64,000 bases of DNA from Adineta ricciae. Its lineage: Eukaryota > Rotifera > Eurotatoria > Adinetida > Adinetidae. The stretch is from positions 1-64,000 of the forward strand of contig CAJNOJ010000372.1 in the NCBI GenBank assembly GCA_905250025.1, in the 5' to 3' direction. Below, in pieces: positions 10,285-22,986 of the stretch. Below the pieces are notes generated by a model that did no database searches, had not been told where the DNA came from, and saw nothing but the letters and a program-made list of their open reading frames with translations. The translations under genes and the position numbers were made by a program. Each line of letters begins with the position of its first letter. The first letter of the stretch is position 1.

Positions 10285-10693
10285 TTATTCAATGTTATTT
10301 ACTATTGATGATTGTGATGCTGCATTAACATAGACAAATCGTTGAATAACTGAATGTTTTTTCGTTTCTTTGCTCGTTTTTCTCTCCGATATTTTTTCTA
10401 ATTCCTCACGTGTTGGATCAATACTAAAACAATATTTCAATATATCCAGTATAACAATGAAAATTACATATACCCATTCGTATCATTCGATGTATGATCC
10501 CATTGTCCTGCATGCCAAACGCCCCAAATAGAAGGAACTTGGTTTACAAAAGTAAACTCTTCATCCTCTGCATTAGATTTGAAGTTTTGAGTATAGGGTA
10601 TGGTAAAGTTAAAATGAGAAGAAGGTAACCGAGAATATTGATCTTCACCCGAACCAAACGTAATTAACAAAGGCAATGCATCATTGATTGTTC
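10285..10693 (-). CDS. 3'-terminal exons of an unknown protein gene, copy 1 (partial)
   Basis: Two minus-strand exons, 10474-10693 and 10285-10423, are joined over a 50-nt GT-AG intron. The upstream exon is open from an AG acceptor and reads GTINDALPLLITFGSGEDQY, ending VPSIWGVWHAGQWDHTSNDTNG; the last exon reads IDPTREELEKISERKTSKE and stops after SIVNNIE. I do not recognise the family. No initiator or further upstream exon is visible before the lyase gene, so this is either the tail of a gene whose front was lost or a duplicated fragment. The second block carries the same pair (24585-24982) with few amino-acid differences, which suggests past or present coding constraint. Confidence 0.55.
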
Positions 10694-11885
10694 CTAATTT
10701 TGGAAAAGAGAAATCAGGTTAACATTGAACATTTATCTGACATTGTCTCAATCATCAGTAGGAAAATTAGTTGTTTCAAACCGAAATTATTCATCAAGAT
10801 TTATTTCTCAAAAACATTTGCATCAGAAAATGTTACGTTTTGGTTCTATGGATGTGATCATTAGTTAATATTACATTTCAAATATATGCAAAATATACTT
10901 TCCGTGTTCTATCAAAATCACATTTACCAGTTTATGTGATTTACGTGACAAAAAGAGTGAAAGATTTTCTAAATATTAGTTTCCTGTTACACGTGAAAAT
11001 ATCGACTTTCATTTAGAATCGCAAGCATTCAATTATACCAGAAATTCAGTCAGTTATGGTAAACGTTGATGACTATGTCGTATTCTACTAGGAAGGTGTG
11101 TCCGTCGGATTTGTCTGACGAAAACTATGAAGTCCGGCATCGAATGCGAATATGTAATAGGTGAACCTGGGAATAATGTACTTTTCTTTTTATTAGCTTT
11201 TACGAATATCATGTCTTGGAACTATGATATACAAAAGATGAACGAACGTGTTATTTGCCTGGACAAAATTATCCACTTTGAATAAATGACAATATTTTAT
11301 CGTTTTGTTCAGTGAAAATATATGAATGTTGCCTTTTACTCTTTCTATTTACAATAGAAGACTTTTTCGTGATGTTTTCAAGGATGAGAATGCGAATATA
11401 GAAACAATGAGATGCTTATTTATTTTGAAAATAGGCGAAACAAGAATGATGCCGCATGTTGAAGGATTAGCTACAAATTTTTTCACTTCCATTCACACTC
11501 TCACCATTTATCAAACTCGGTTCATATTATTTTATAACCTCCGTTGTTTTCTCTATGATTTGTCGTTGATCTTACTTTTCTTCAACATTATTTGGTACTA
11601 CAGATAGATCTCCATTGTGTCGTATAGTTAGTTGTGTAAATATCAAAGATAAGATAAAAATATCCGCTGATTTCATTTGTTGCTAAAATAGAAAAGAGAA
11701 TTTTTTCATTTTACCAGTGTGTAAAGTAGAAGATAAGCAAGAATTAGAAACATTTTGTGATAAGTATAACTATAGCTTGAACCAACTAATTCTATAGTTT
11801 GCATAGATTTACTAATGAAATACGATGAATTTGATTTATATCACCTGATTTTAGATCAATTCTATATCGCACATTGTTTTCAAAA
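10694..11885. other. Intergenic between unknown tail exons and lyase gene
   Basis: About 1.2 kb, alignable along its whole length with 24983-26179. A short frame at 11326-11607 exists in both blocks but is not kept open in the same way, so I do not call it. Confidence 0.45.
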
Positions 11886-13064
11886 ATGCGTGTATCTTTA
11901 ATTTTTACATTCTGTGTTGTATATTGTTCACCAAGTTTGTTGCTTGAAGTTGAGTCGGTGAAAACTACAAGTACTATTGCTTTGTTTTATCTCTATCGAA
12001 GAAGTAAACATTTCTAAGAATAATTTTTGTTTGTTAAAGGCTTTGTTCATCCCGGTGGCATCCATCCTCAAGAACAGTTAGACTTTGTAAAAGAAAAAGT
12101 TGCTCAGAAAGAACAACCATATTTCAATGCATATCTCCAATTACTCAACAAGACTGCACAAGCATTCACTCATCCTACTCATGCCGTCGCTAATTTTTCT
12201 ATTCCTGGTTATTATGTTAATGCGTCTATGCATATTAACAGATCTTGGCCGCTTCAAGCGGATTCATTCGATGCATATGCGTGTGCATTGGCTTATCACA
12301 TAAGTGGTGGTCAACCAATCTTTGCCAATCATTCGTTGCGGTTTTTGAATGCCTGGGCTTATCTGAATGTAGCGTATTCTGATTCAGATGGGCCTCTTGT
12401 TATGACTTATGCAGGAACTGGTATGGTCATTGCTGGTGAATTACTCTATAATTACAATGGTTGGAACTCAACAGATAGAACGAAATTTTTCCACTGGGTA
12501 ACAAATGTTTATTCGAAAGCATCAAATCAGATCAAAACAAATGCGAATAACTGGGGAGATTGGGGACGGTTGGGTTCAATTTTATCTGCTCATTTATTTG
12601 ATAATTCTTCGCAATTACAAACAGTCGTTAATCTAATCAAAGGTGATCTCTTTCATAAAATTGCTCCCGATGGTCATATGCCAGAAGAAACAAGAAGAGA
12701 AGCAAATGGAATTTGGTATACCTATTTTTCTTTAGCACCAATGACCGCAGCATGTTGGGTGAATTACCAAACGACAAAAGAAAATCTATTCAACGTTTCA
12801 CAGGGTAATGCATCGATTAAATTAGCACTTGATTATCTCTATTATTATAACATGCATCCTGATCAATGGCCTTGGTATAAAAACCCGAACAAAGGTTCCC
12901 CGTCATCATGGCCAGGAAATTTGTTAGAAGCTATGGGATCTTTATATAACGACAGCCGATATATTGATTATGTTCAGTCAGCGAGACCGATCATTTATCC
13001 AACACACCATTTTGCTTGGACATTTCCAACATTGATGAGAATTCAACTGAATGACTATTTCTAA
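11886..13064 (+). CDS. Secreted alginate-lyase-like enzyme (PL5/Alginate_lyase family), copy 1
   Basis: Exon 1 (11886-11970) encodes a signal peptide MRVSLIFTFCVVYCSPS; a 69-nt GT-AG intron leads to exon 2 (12040-13064), giving 369 residues. The mature protein opens with FVHPGGIHPQEQLDFVKEKV, the typical start of Alginate_lyase (Pfam PF05426) proteins, followed by alpha/alpha-toroid helices. Candidate catalytic-cleft motifs are NANNWGDWG (the NN-W motif) and HMPEETRREANGIWYTYF (Arg and Tyr of the family). Members eliminate uronic-acid polysaccharides; a His next to the Asn pair, present in PL5 A1-III lyases, is Trp here, so activity and substrate are uncertain. About nine N-glycosylation sequons fit secretion. 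The family is bacterial and fungal, which makes horizontal origin likely, yet it carries a rotifer-type intron. Confidence 0.82.
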
Positions 13065-13209
13065 CTGTGTAGAGGATATATTCTTCTGATACGTCTTAAT
13101 GAATGTGTATTTTCCCTTCTTTGAGTAGATGTGTTGATGACATCAAATTATCCTTTTTTGAAATGTTAAAAACTTTATTTCGAAAACAAAACTCCATGTT
13201 CGGAAAGAA

Positions 13210-13461
13210 TTATTTTCCTAAAATATATTTGATGAAATAATCAATTGAAAGAAATAATTTACATAAACCAATGTCTTCTTCGAATATTTTACATTCAGCT
13301 GGTAATGAAGTTCTTTCCGGGCTTGAATCGCCGATTTTCAATTGAAATTCACATGATGGACATTTTAACGATTGAACAAATGAAGTGAAGACAAATTGAC
13401 CAACAGATAACTGTAAGCAATGCGCTTTTTTCGACTTTTGTATTGATTTATTTCGAATCAT
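13210..13461 (-). pseudogene. Relic of small secreted cysteine protein, copy 1
   Basis: The minus-strand frame carries CPSCEFQLKIGDSSPERTSL and EEDIGLCKLFLSIDYFI, matching the better preserved version at 27250-27546. This copy lacks about 30 bp that hold the initiator and signal peptide, and the 490 bp that follow in the second block are absent here. It is probably dead. Confidence 0.55.
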
Positions 13462-13678
13462 TTACGCAAAAAGCTTTTTCTCAGAATCAAATTGAATGAA
13501 GGCCATGGTAAACGACACGAAGATGTTTGTGGGTGGTAGTATTAAAAGTCGCACTTTTACTCACACTCGTCACTCATCGCGTAATTGCACAGTAACATCG
13601 AAATTATATTCAATCTGCATCAAAGTCTAAAAGATTTCGTCAAACATGCTCTTTTTTATTTTCCACACATGATTCAGC

Positions 13679-14480
13679 GAAAAAAAGAAAGGCGGCATTA
13701 TAAGTATTTCTTCCTCGTCGAAAGTTGAATAAGATGCCACGTCACGGCCATCATCTTCATTTATGTCTAGAATAAAAAGAGTATTACCAGCAACGAACTC
13801 TGCTTTATCTCGACTTCGACTTCTAGGAAAAAAGCTTAAGCTCTGGAACCTGTCGCCAGCTGACTAGGGATACTGTTCAACTAAACTCTCGGATAAGTCG
13901 GCTACACGATAGACAGTCATTTTTTTTGTCAATAAACGGATTTGGAAGCATCTCTCGAAGGAAAGCAAAGAGACCGAGAGCGCGCGCTTTTATTCTCCAC
14001 AACTTCTGATGTTGCTCGTACAATTCGTCGGTCTGAATTTGCATAGCTTTATTTAATTCCCTGAATAGAAACAAGCCGTGACTATAGAGTTGAGCGCAAT
14101 ACTCAGCCACCTCTTTCCTTGTGCGTTCATTGACGCTTAGTAGTTTTCGAGCGATCCATTCGGCGTGCTTCTGTTTGCTTATTTTCTCTCTTTCAATAAC
14201 AATGTCATCAGCTGCTTTCTCGACGATCGTTGAAAGCAGAGTTGGGTCATCTGCTTCCTCACAACTGAGACTAAGGTCCTCTCAGCAAGCTTCTTCTAAG
14301 AAGTCACAGCTACTAGGCAAACCAAAAGATGTCTCAGGAATAATAACATGAGCTACGGATTTCTCTTCTCGAAGTCGCATCCCATCATTATTCGATATTT
14401 GCCGAAGTTGCCGGAAAATGATGAATAGATCCAATCTGGGCCTAATTGTCTTATGCAAAAAGCAAACAATGCGACATTCG
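13679..14480 (-). pseudogene. ADP-ribosyltransferase-fold gene relic, copy 1
   Basis: The minus strand retains a helical N-terminal region (KISKQKHAEWIARKLLSVNE and RKEVAEYCAQLYSHG) followed by remains of a mono-ADP-ribosyltransferase domain, recognisable by comparison with the second block (27916-28660). It is broken in about three places. Bdelloids have many R-S-E type ART genes of unclear role. It is a fossil here. Confidence 0.6.
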
Positions 14481-15945
14481 ACATACAATGTTTTACCCTA
14501 TGTAGACATATGACCTGACTATAGGTTTTACTGCCCAAATTCCGAAAGGAAAAACATCGAAAACTTAAATCCTGCGATAGATAATATCGGTGTGCTGTTC
14601 TATCATATTCTACTATACGCTCTAACCCACAGCGTATCGTATTCCTCTTCAAATTACTATGTTTTGTTGTTTACAGTAAAAAAGAAAAAATTCGCAGGCG
14701 AAGAAACTTGAAGCATATTGACATCTTTATGTTCGACCTCTTTTCAACATGTAATATTTTTATGTAAATGTTTCTTAATTGACAACGGGTACTTGCCGCA
14801 GTATCCTTCATGTTAAGCATTTTTTGTAGAGGATCCCGAATAAATATCTGCAATCTCAGATGAAGTAATGCGTCGTTTCGATTTGTATGAACGGTGAACT
14901 TGTCAACCATCATGAATAAAAAGTATGCGGGAACATTACCTTTGCTTATGATCTTTCACTGAAGTAGCAAGAGCACCCGACTGCTATCATATGTTTTGTT
15001 GGTGGCAGATTCGATACAGAAGCTATTGAGATTGATGATTTCAACTCGGTGGCGATCGACAAGACATTGTTATTCGTAAAGATTCATCTCGCACTTTCTA
15101 TGTTATTACGATTTGTTGATGGTGAACTTCGACGTTTAAACAGTTGATTTTCTACAAGCTATGGATTAATATCAATGCTTTTAACGGAAGTGAATGTTCA
15201 GTTATTATCAATAAGAATTTAGATTCTGATTTCATATATATTTTTTGATAGGTTGGTCAAAAAGATTAAAATTGGTTTGCTTCTCAGTAATATTTGACTT
15301 TTTTTGTGCATTATTTCATTGATTCATCTATTCATTTTGCTTATTAATCGAGTAATTATCTGTTTTCTTCTAGAACTTGAATTCATTTTGGCTTGCCAAT
15401 GTTTGTATGATTTTTCTGTATAGTTGCTATTTCAAAATCGAAATATCTGGACAACATGTGCTGCTTTTCTTTTCTTTTTCTTTCCTCCGCCGTAAAAACA
15501 AGTAAACACGAGAAATGTCTGGCTTTCGTCAGTAATAAACAATAATATGTAAAAAATGTGAGTCTGCAGTAAGATAAAAGAGAGCGGTTTCTTTCTCCTA
15601 ACAAGTAACTTACATTGAATTTATTTTTATCACTCACAAATGTAACAAATGTTCTACTTCGCCGGTATTTGACAATAGATGATCCAATCGATATTCTTCG
15701 CTCGATGATGTCATATATATTTCTTTTATCTTTTTCCCTTCTTTACGACGTTGTTGGAATTTTCCTCCTTCTATAACCTTATATATCGTGTATCTTTAAT
15801 CATAACGAGATAAAAAAATATTTCACTATTATCTCATTTATCTCTCATAAAATGCGCTAGTCTAGAATAGGTTAATTACTAAAAGAAAATGCGATTAGGA
15901 AATAGTCAGATGTATGTTCTTCTTTTGTAGATTGAATATATTACA
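14481..15945. other. Intergenic upstream of the F-box/LRR gene
   Basis: No complete gene. About 14671-14913 on the minus strand reads MMVDKFTVHTNRNDALLH in both blocks, and about 15030-15080 on the plus strand matches exon-like DTEAIEIDDFNGGDRQDIVD of the second block (31088-31225) but is truncated here. Both may be exon relics of an unassigned gene. Confidence 0.4.
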
Positions 15946-18900
15946 ATGACCGACAAATCCCTATCAATATTACCTAACGAACTATTTCATCATATTTTGA
16001 AGTATCTTGATACACACTTTATTATTTTCACGTTACGTCGTGTATCCAAACAATTCTATGATATTACCAATCGTTATAATGGATATCTACTCGATGTTAA
16101 TTCAATGTCATCATCACATTTGAAAATCATATCACGGATTATCCGACCAGAAAGTATAACTGCACTGAAGTTTCATGACGAACCAAATCAACAAAGTCAA
16201 ATTGGATTATTTTTCTCAATTTTCAATATCGATCAATTGGTTTCATTGAAAACGATTGTAGTGGGTGATTGTTTTCATTCGGAAAATTATCAACATTTGC
16301 AAAAGTTGCCCATTAAAAATTTAGCCTCCCTTCATATCAGTTATGATCGTAAATATGAAACCTACGCATTACCTTTTATTTCGAAAGTTTTGTCTCTACC
16401 AACTCTTCATCAACTTCATTTAATTCAATCCAATTTCACTTTAAAAGACATATCTTGCTCTACACCAGAAAATATTCAATATCTTACCATTCGATCATGT
16501 TCATTCTCCGAATACAATCTTATTCTACGAGATTCACCTTCCTTACAAACAATAGTTATAGCAAAATTCACTATGGATCAATCTGGACCTTCAAAACACT
16601 GTTCACAATTGTTATCATTGGCAATTGGTGATAGTGCTTTGTCCATGTTGGATTTCGGATTGCTTCTTTCGTTGACGCCGTCATTAACCAGACTCAATCT
16701 AGGATCTTATCGGACAACTTTGGATTCAATTATCAATGGATCAGATTGGTCCGACTTAATCCAAACAAAACTATCCAATCTAAGAATATTTCATTTCTTC
16801 TTTTCTTATTCTTTAAAAGAAAGAAGCGAAGCGAAAGATCTGGATTTATTGATCAACCAATTTCGGACTCCCTTTTGGTTGCATGAAAAGCAATGGATTG
16901 TCAGATGTGATTATTACTTACACTACAATCTGGTGAATATTTATACAACACTTCAATGCACTATGGATTTTGAAAACCAAGTAAAACGCTTTAAGTCAAA
17001 GCAAGCTTCTTCGATTATGCTAAGGTTTCATTCAATCGTTGATTTGCTATCAATGACGAGCGACGCTACAGAATCAACTCCGTTGACGACATTGAACCTG
17101 AATGATGAAAATACTCCAATGCACGACATCAAATATTTGGCATATGCATTACAAACGGATAAAGTAATTACTGCTTAACTTCATTGCGTATAAGAAAAAT
17201 CGAGATTGCTGTAGACAGTCAAACATTTTACAATGAAAAACAATGCCATTGGAGAAGAAGGAGCACGATACATTGCTGAAGCTTTACGAACAAATACGGT
17301 AATAGAGACATTTCGATATTTTTCATTTCGAATTCATTTTGAAGACATTGATATCAATTGATTTGGACGGATGTCGAATTGGAAATAAAGGAGCACAGTA
17401 CTTGGCTGATGGATTACAACACAATACGGTGAAATTCTAAAAAACAGACATTTGATATATTTTGTACGATTGATTGCGTAGGTTATTCGGAGTATTTTTC
17501 TTGGAGAGAACAATATTGGCGAAGCTGGCGCGTTGTACCTGGCTGAAGGAATCAAGCGTATGAAGACACTTACGACGCTTGGTCTAAATGACAATCAAAT
17601 TGGAGCATGTGGAGCAAAATACCTGAGTGACGCTTTAAGAGACAATCAAGCCCTTGTTATTTCCCATCTTCTCCTACGGGGAAATAGCCTTGGCGATGAG
17701 GGTGTACAAAGTTTAGTTGAGGGCTTCAGAAATAACACGGTAATCTTCTTTTTCGAAGCAAAAATGTTTTCGTATTCTTGTCTTCATTAAGACACTCGTG
17801 ACCCTTCAACTTAGTGACAATCAAATTGGAGTGAAAGGAGCACAATATCTCAGTGATTTCCTGCGAAATAATACAGAAAGTTTCCACCATTTGTGATATA
17901 TGAGCGAATTAGATGTTGAAGTCTTTTTGTAGACGATTTCTCATCTTCATCTTGACAATAGCGACATTCGAGACGAAGGAGCACGGTATCTTTTCGAAAG
18001 TTTAATGAAGAACACGGTATATTTTCTGATTTGACACTACTTCATTAGCTTTTTTCTCCGAAACAGACACTCACTTCACTTACTCTTAATGGAAACAAGA
18101 TTGGAATTGCTGGTGCACAATGTTTAGCCAATGCGCTCGAAAATAAAAGGGTAAATAGTTTTCTTTTGCAAAGGTTTGATTGAATATTTGATAACATAGG
18201 AACTAATTCAACTTGATTTGAGGGATAATAATCTTGGAGATCAGGGTGCATTACATGTTACTGAAATTCTGAAAGATATGGAGGTAATGCAGCATTTTGA
18301 TTCGTCTCCCTTTGGCTCATTTATTTTTCGTAGACATTAAAATCACTCAATTTGAGTTCAAATGAAATCAGTGCTGCAATTGTAGAAGAAATCTATAAAT
18401 TATTTCAAAAGAAACATGTAACTTTCAAATTTCGAAACTATATATTCATATATTTGATGTTCTCAGAAATTGGTCTGTTTCGACCTGACAGACAATGACG
18501 AGTGTACTGCTGCTGCTGCAATGAACGCTGATTTTCAACTTCGAAACAGCGAGATACTCACACTGCATCTGCAATCAAAGAACATAGGAGACAAAGGAGT
18601 TACATTTATTGCTGATGCGTTGAAAAACAATACCGTTAGTGTTATTGACGAGCTTTGCTGGTATCTATAATGTTATTTTCGATATAGACACTTCGAGAGT
18701 TGGATCTACGATCGAACAAGATTGGAGAAAAAGGAGCAGAAGCACTGTCTTTTGCATTACGAAATAATACAGTTTGTTTTGGAGTATTACGTACGGATTT
18801 ATCTTATTTTTTCTACGTAGATCCTGAAAAAACTCTGTCTTAGTGATAATGAAAATGTCCGTTGTGATATTATCGAGATGATTTTTATTCGGACCAGAAA

Positions 18901-21302
18901 AAGAAAGGTTAATAGAATCTATTTCTGATATATTTTCGAAAGCATCTCATTGAATAGACCCGAAAAATCATGTCATTCTTGGGAGAGAAGATGAGTGACT
19001 TCGGAATTGAATATTTGCTCGGCACACTAAACAACAATACAGTGAGTATCATCTATTTTCACCTTGGAACACATACAAAGTTTCTATGTAGACTATTGAA
19101 GAACTCGAACTCTCTGCCAATGAAATCACAGATCAGGGTGTTCAGTTAATCACCGATTGGTTGAAAACTAACAGAGTAAGTATTGATTGGTATTTTTACA
19201 CAAACTCATCTTTACTTTGTTTAGTCTCTTCAAAAACTCAGCATCCGCTACAACAACATTACTGACATCGGAGCCGTATACATAGCCGATATGCTAAAAG
19301 AGAACACAGTAAGCTGTCTCGTTTTGATTTTGAATTATCGTATCGATTGAATCATTCTTAGATTTTGAAAGTATTGGATTTAAGATCGAATAAAATTGAG
19401 ACTAAGGGTATCGAACGTCTTGCTGATGCAGTGGAAACAAATACAGTAATGGCTGCTTTCTATTCTACACTTTTTTTTATTTACTGTCCTTTTTTTCAAG
19501 ACACTTACCAATCTTGATCTAGAAGATAATCGGAGCGATCTGTGTAAAGCATTAGAGCAATCTGTGCGGATCCGACATGACAAAGTATAAAGATAGTCTT
19601 CTACTCATTCATTTGCAGTTTAGTTCTCCTGTAGGATTTGAAGATATTTAGGGCAATACCGAAATGTCTGGGATATGAAGGAGCGAAAATGATTCGTCAA
19701 GGATTACGGAATCATATGGTAAATCTAATCTACCGTATAATTTGATTCTTCAATATATGCTTGTATGATTCCAGTGTCTAATTGAATTATCTTTCGATGA
19801 CTGTAAAATTGGATATGAAGGAATGGAGTGCATTTCTTCTATTTTGGAAGTTAACAAGGTAGGAATTTTTGACTCAATTCAATGAACTGCTTTTCTCTTG
19901 TTTTGTTCACAATTAGTCATTAACGAGACTTTGTCTCAATGGCAATCTGATCGAATGCAAAGGCGTACAGTGTTTGACTAAAACTTTACAACATCATCCC
20001 GTATGTCGCAACAGAAAGCTTCACGTATTTATTTTTATTTATTGCAAAATAGGCATTAGCCATTCTAGAACTTCAATACAATTCAATTGGTGATGAAGGA
20101 GCAAAATATTTGGCTGATCTATTAGAAACCAATCAAGTATTTCTGCTGCGTATATTTTCACATGTTCATTTCACTCTTTTATAGGTGCTTACTACGTTAG
20201 ATTTACAGAGAAATCTAATAGGATATCAAGGAGCTCAAGATTTCATTGGTGCATTGAAAAAAAATACGGTATACTTGTTTGTCCTCATTTCTTTGAGTGA
20301 TTATCAGTTAAAAATTCATTTAGAATTTTCAATATCTGAAACTACGACACAATAAGAGTCCAGCATGCGAAGCTATATCGATCATTCGTGGAAGTCTGCA
20401 TTTGGAAGTAATTTGTCGGTATTTTTCATTATTTTCAGTCATTAATAATCCTTTTCTAGCATGAACGCCATGTAGATCTTGAATGTTGCGGTGTCGGAGA
20501 TCGGATAATTGAATACATGTCATCTCTAATACCAACAGCGAATGTAATCATACATCCCTTTTGTCTGGCATAGAACATATTTAGCGTACCTTTTCTTAAG
20601 ATAATACAATGCCTCAATCTCATTTCAAACAATATAACCGATACTGGTGCTCAGTACTTAGCTACGGCAATCAAACAATCGACAGTAATTGTTGTATTTA
20701 GTGGAGTTTTTACGACTGACTACAATTCTAGACACTGATCAACTTATATCTTCAATCGAATGATATTGGAGACGAAGGAGCACGTCACCTGGCTGAAGCA
20801 TTAAAATATAACCAAGTAATATGAAGTTCGGTCAAATCGATTCATATCTGTGGCCCTAATTCGTTTAGACACTTTCTACGCTCCATCTTCGTGGCAATCA
20901 AATTGGTCCAACAGGCATACAATACTTGGAAGATGTTAAACGAATTAGAACGGTCAGTTAATCATTCTTTTCTCCTGTAATGTTTTCATTATACTCAACA
21001 ATTTCATTTAGACACCAATAGAATTCGATCTTAACAGTAAGTCAATTGAAAGGGAAAGGAGACACGCGCTGACAGAATCTATAATGTCTCCGATAGGTGC
21101 GATTCAATTGCTATGTCCGCAAGGACACCGGCTCAAGTTATGCAATAGTCAACAACGTAAAAAGAACAATACTGAATCATACGAAATGAAAGAATTTAGA
21201 TGTGGTATATGTTCACAAGAATCACCACGTCTCTCATGGCATTGCTCTTGTACAATAACTGGATTTGACATTTGTGAAACATGTCCGGATCGACAGGAAT
21301 AA
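15946..21302 (+). CDS. F-box / ~30 leucine-rich repeat / C-terminal zinc-finger protein, copy 1
   Basis: About 28 exons run from ATG 15946 to TAA 21300. Exon 1 (15946-17163) encodes an F-box (LSILPNELFHHILKYLDTHF, residues about 5-50), a divergent LRR-like linker and the first repeat (LTTLNLNDENTPMHDIKYLA). The following exons are nearly all exactly 84 nt, phase 0, separated by introns of about 50-65 nt, and each encodes one 28-residue ribonuclease-inhibitor-type LRR such as TLTSLTLNGNKIGIAGAQCL. Two exons hold three and two fused repeats (17483-17739, 18467-18634). The last exon (21013-21302) ends in a Cys/His domain: CPQGH, CGICSQE, WHCSC, DICETC, resembling a ZZ-type treble clef. F-box proteins recruit SCF ubiquitin ligases through SKP1, with LRRs choosing substrates; the zinc finger is an unusual addition. 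One intron (after 17874) lacks a GT donor. Confidence 0.85.
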
Positions 21303-22981
21303 ATATTCATTCTAAAGCTGTGGGTGACCGAGAGCTTGTGCATCTACTTAGATGTTCAATCTTCTTTTCTTTTTCTTATATTTCTACTTTTTTTTGTTTA
21401 CATTAACTCCGTGTAATCAATTAGTTAGCGAAAACACCCATGCAGACAATGCATGTTTCCGGCAAAAAAGGTGGAATCACATGAATAACATCAATACATA
21501 TGTTGGTAACATTGTTTTTCTATGTATCCGTAGTGTCTGCTTGACTGGTGGACATTTAACACATTATCATTTGTAAAACAAGACGACGCAGGTGTTTGAC
21601 AACGTGCAAATGAGTATCTTCAAAGCACGTGACCATTCTGGAGACGAACAAACATAGGTGCATCGATCAACTATGCTTACAAACTATGACTTTCACTCCC
21701 AGACATATTCGATGTCATTCGACAGAAACGTTTCAGTGCCGTCTGTGCACTCTCAATTGCTGGCATACCTCCAGCAGTTATGATTATTCGATGCTATAGG
21801 CTTTCTCATTTTGTTTGGTATTTGTAGCTAAAGTACAATCATTTGTTGACAATGAACCTGAAGCACAAGTTTATGAATGGATCTATGAGCATTGTCGATC
21901 AATTCGTTGGTCATGCTATACGACCACAATCATTTGGACCGTTGGCTTTCTATTGGAATTCGTCTGTCAACTGATATTAATCTTTGTTCATCTATGATGA
22001 TCTTACAAATCTACCTATAAACGGAGAAAAACTTTAACATCGATCAGACCATGAATAGAAGTTCAATTACAAAAATAATCGAATAAATTTAGTTTAAATA
22101 GACTATGATGCTCTCTGGAAAGGTGTTGGTAGAAAATTGATTCTGAACACTTGTAACAATTCGTGCGTATAAAAATATTGTGAAGGGTAACCCATTTTAA
22201 CTTTTATTCAAATCTTCGAAGTTAATATACATTATCTAATTATTTAAAGGAGAATGTAGTGTTCTAAGATCTTGAGAGTAGGAGCATTTGTATCCGTTGC
22301 TGACATTCTCGCCCTCAAGATGGGATTTTTTTCATCTATACTAGAAAGTCATTTGCTAATGACGAGTGATACTAATTACATATTCAGTATTCCTGATCTA
22401 CGAGATATATGATAACGGTCAAACAGCGATCGTTATGCTTTTATTATCGCAATTCTGAAAAAGTGATCATAGTAACATTCGACAAGCTTCTGTTGTGAAA
22501 ATACATGTTGCGAATGCCACATTGATGAAATTAAATGTGAATAGTCCTGGAAAACAAGTGACGGATATCTTCTTCAGCAATAGTTTAGAAAAGCTGCAGA
22601 CCGTTGGTGTTGTTTACTTTAGTGGATATACTCTGATTTTATTGATAGGTATTTTATATTCGCCTATTCCTTGGTCAGGGTGAGAGCAGGGATACGAATA
22701 CTCTCATCCTTAGCAAGTGTGTGCTTCATATGTTGAATGTTAATAAAGGAAACGTGGTGATTGACTATGCAGATTTACGTCTCAACAAGCGTTGCATTGA
22801 TGAGAAAATTGGTAAATTAGATAAGAAATGTTAACTTGATCAGAACGACATGTGACGGTCAAGCGAACAATACTTAATTTAATTCAAATGGTTTCTCAGT
22901 TGCCTCACACACCTATACTCTTATCGTCAATCCAACTCAAGTATTTCTCAATATATCTATATAGAGGAGCCTATGATGATG
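21303..22981. other. Intergenic between F-box/LRR gene and LTR element
   Basis: About 1.7 kb. Up to 22563 it aligns with 37430-38665. A frame at 21815-21997 (YEWIYEHCRSIRW then a hydrophobic stretch) is open in this block only and broken in the other, so I treat it as chance or a relic. From 22564 to 22981 the sequence is unique; it includes a 35-codon frame starting MLNVNKGNVVIDYADLR near 22732 with no known relative. Confidence 0.4.
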
Positions 22982-22986
22982 GTGAG

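Noticed and set aside
11326-11607. 93-codon frame conserved in position in both blocks
   Set aside because: Frame and stop differ between blocks and substitutions do not look coding.
21815-21997. 60-codon membrane-protein-like frame
   Set aside because: The counterpart in block 2 is interrupted and shortened; no family match.
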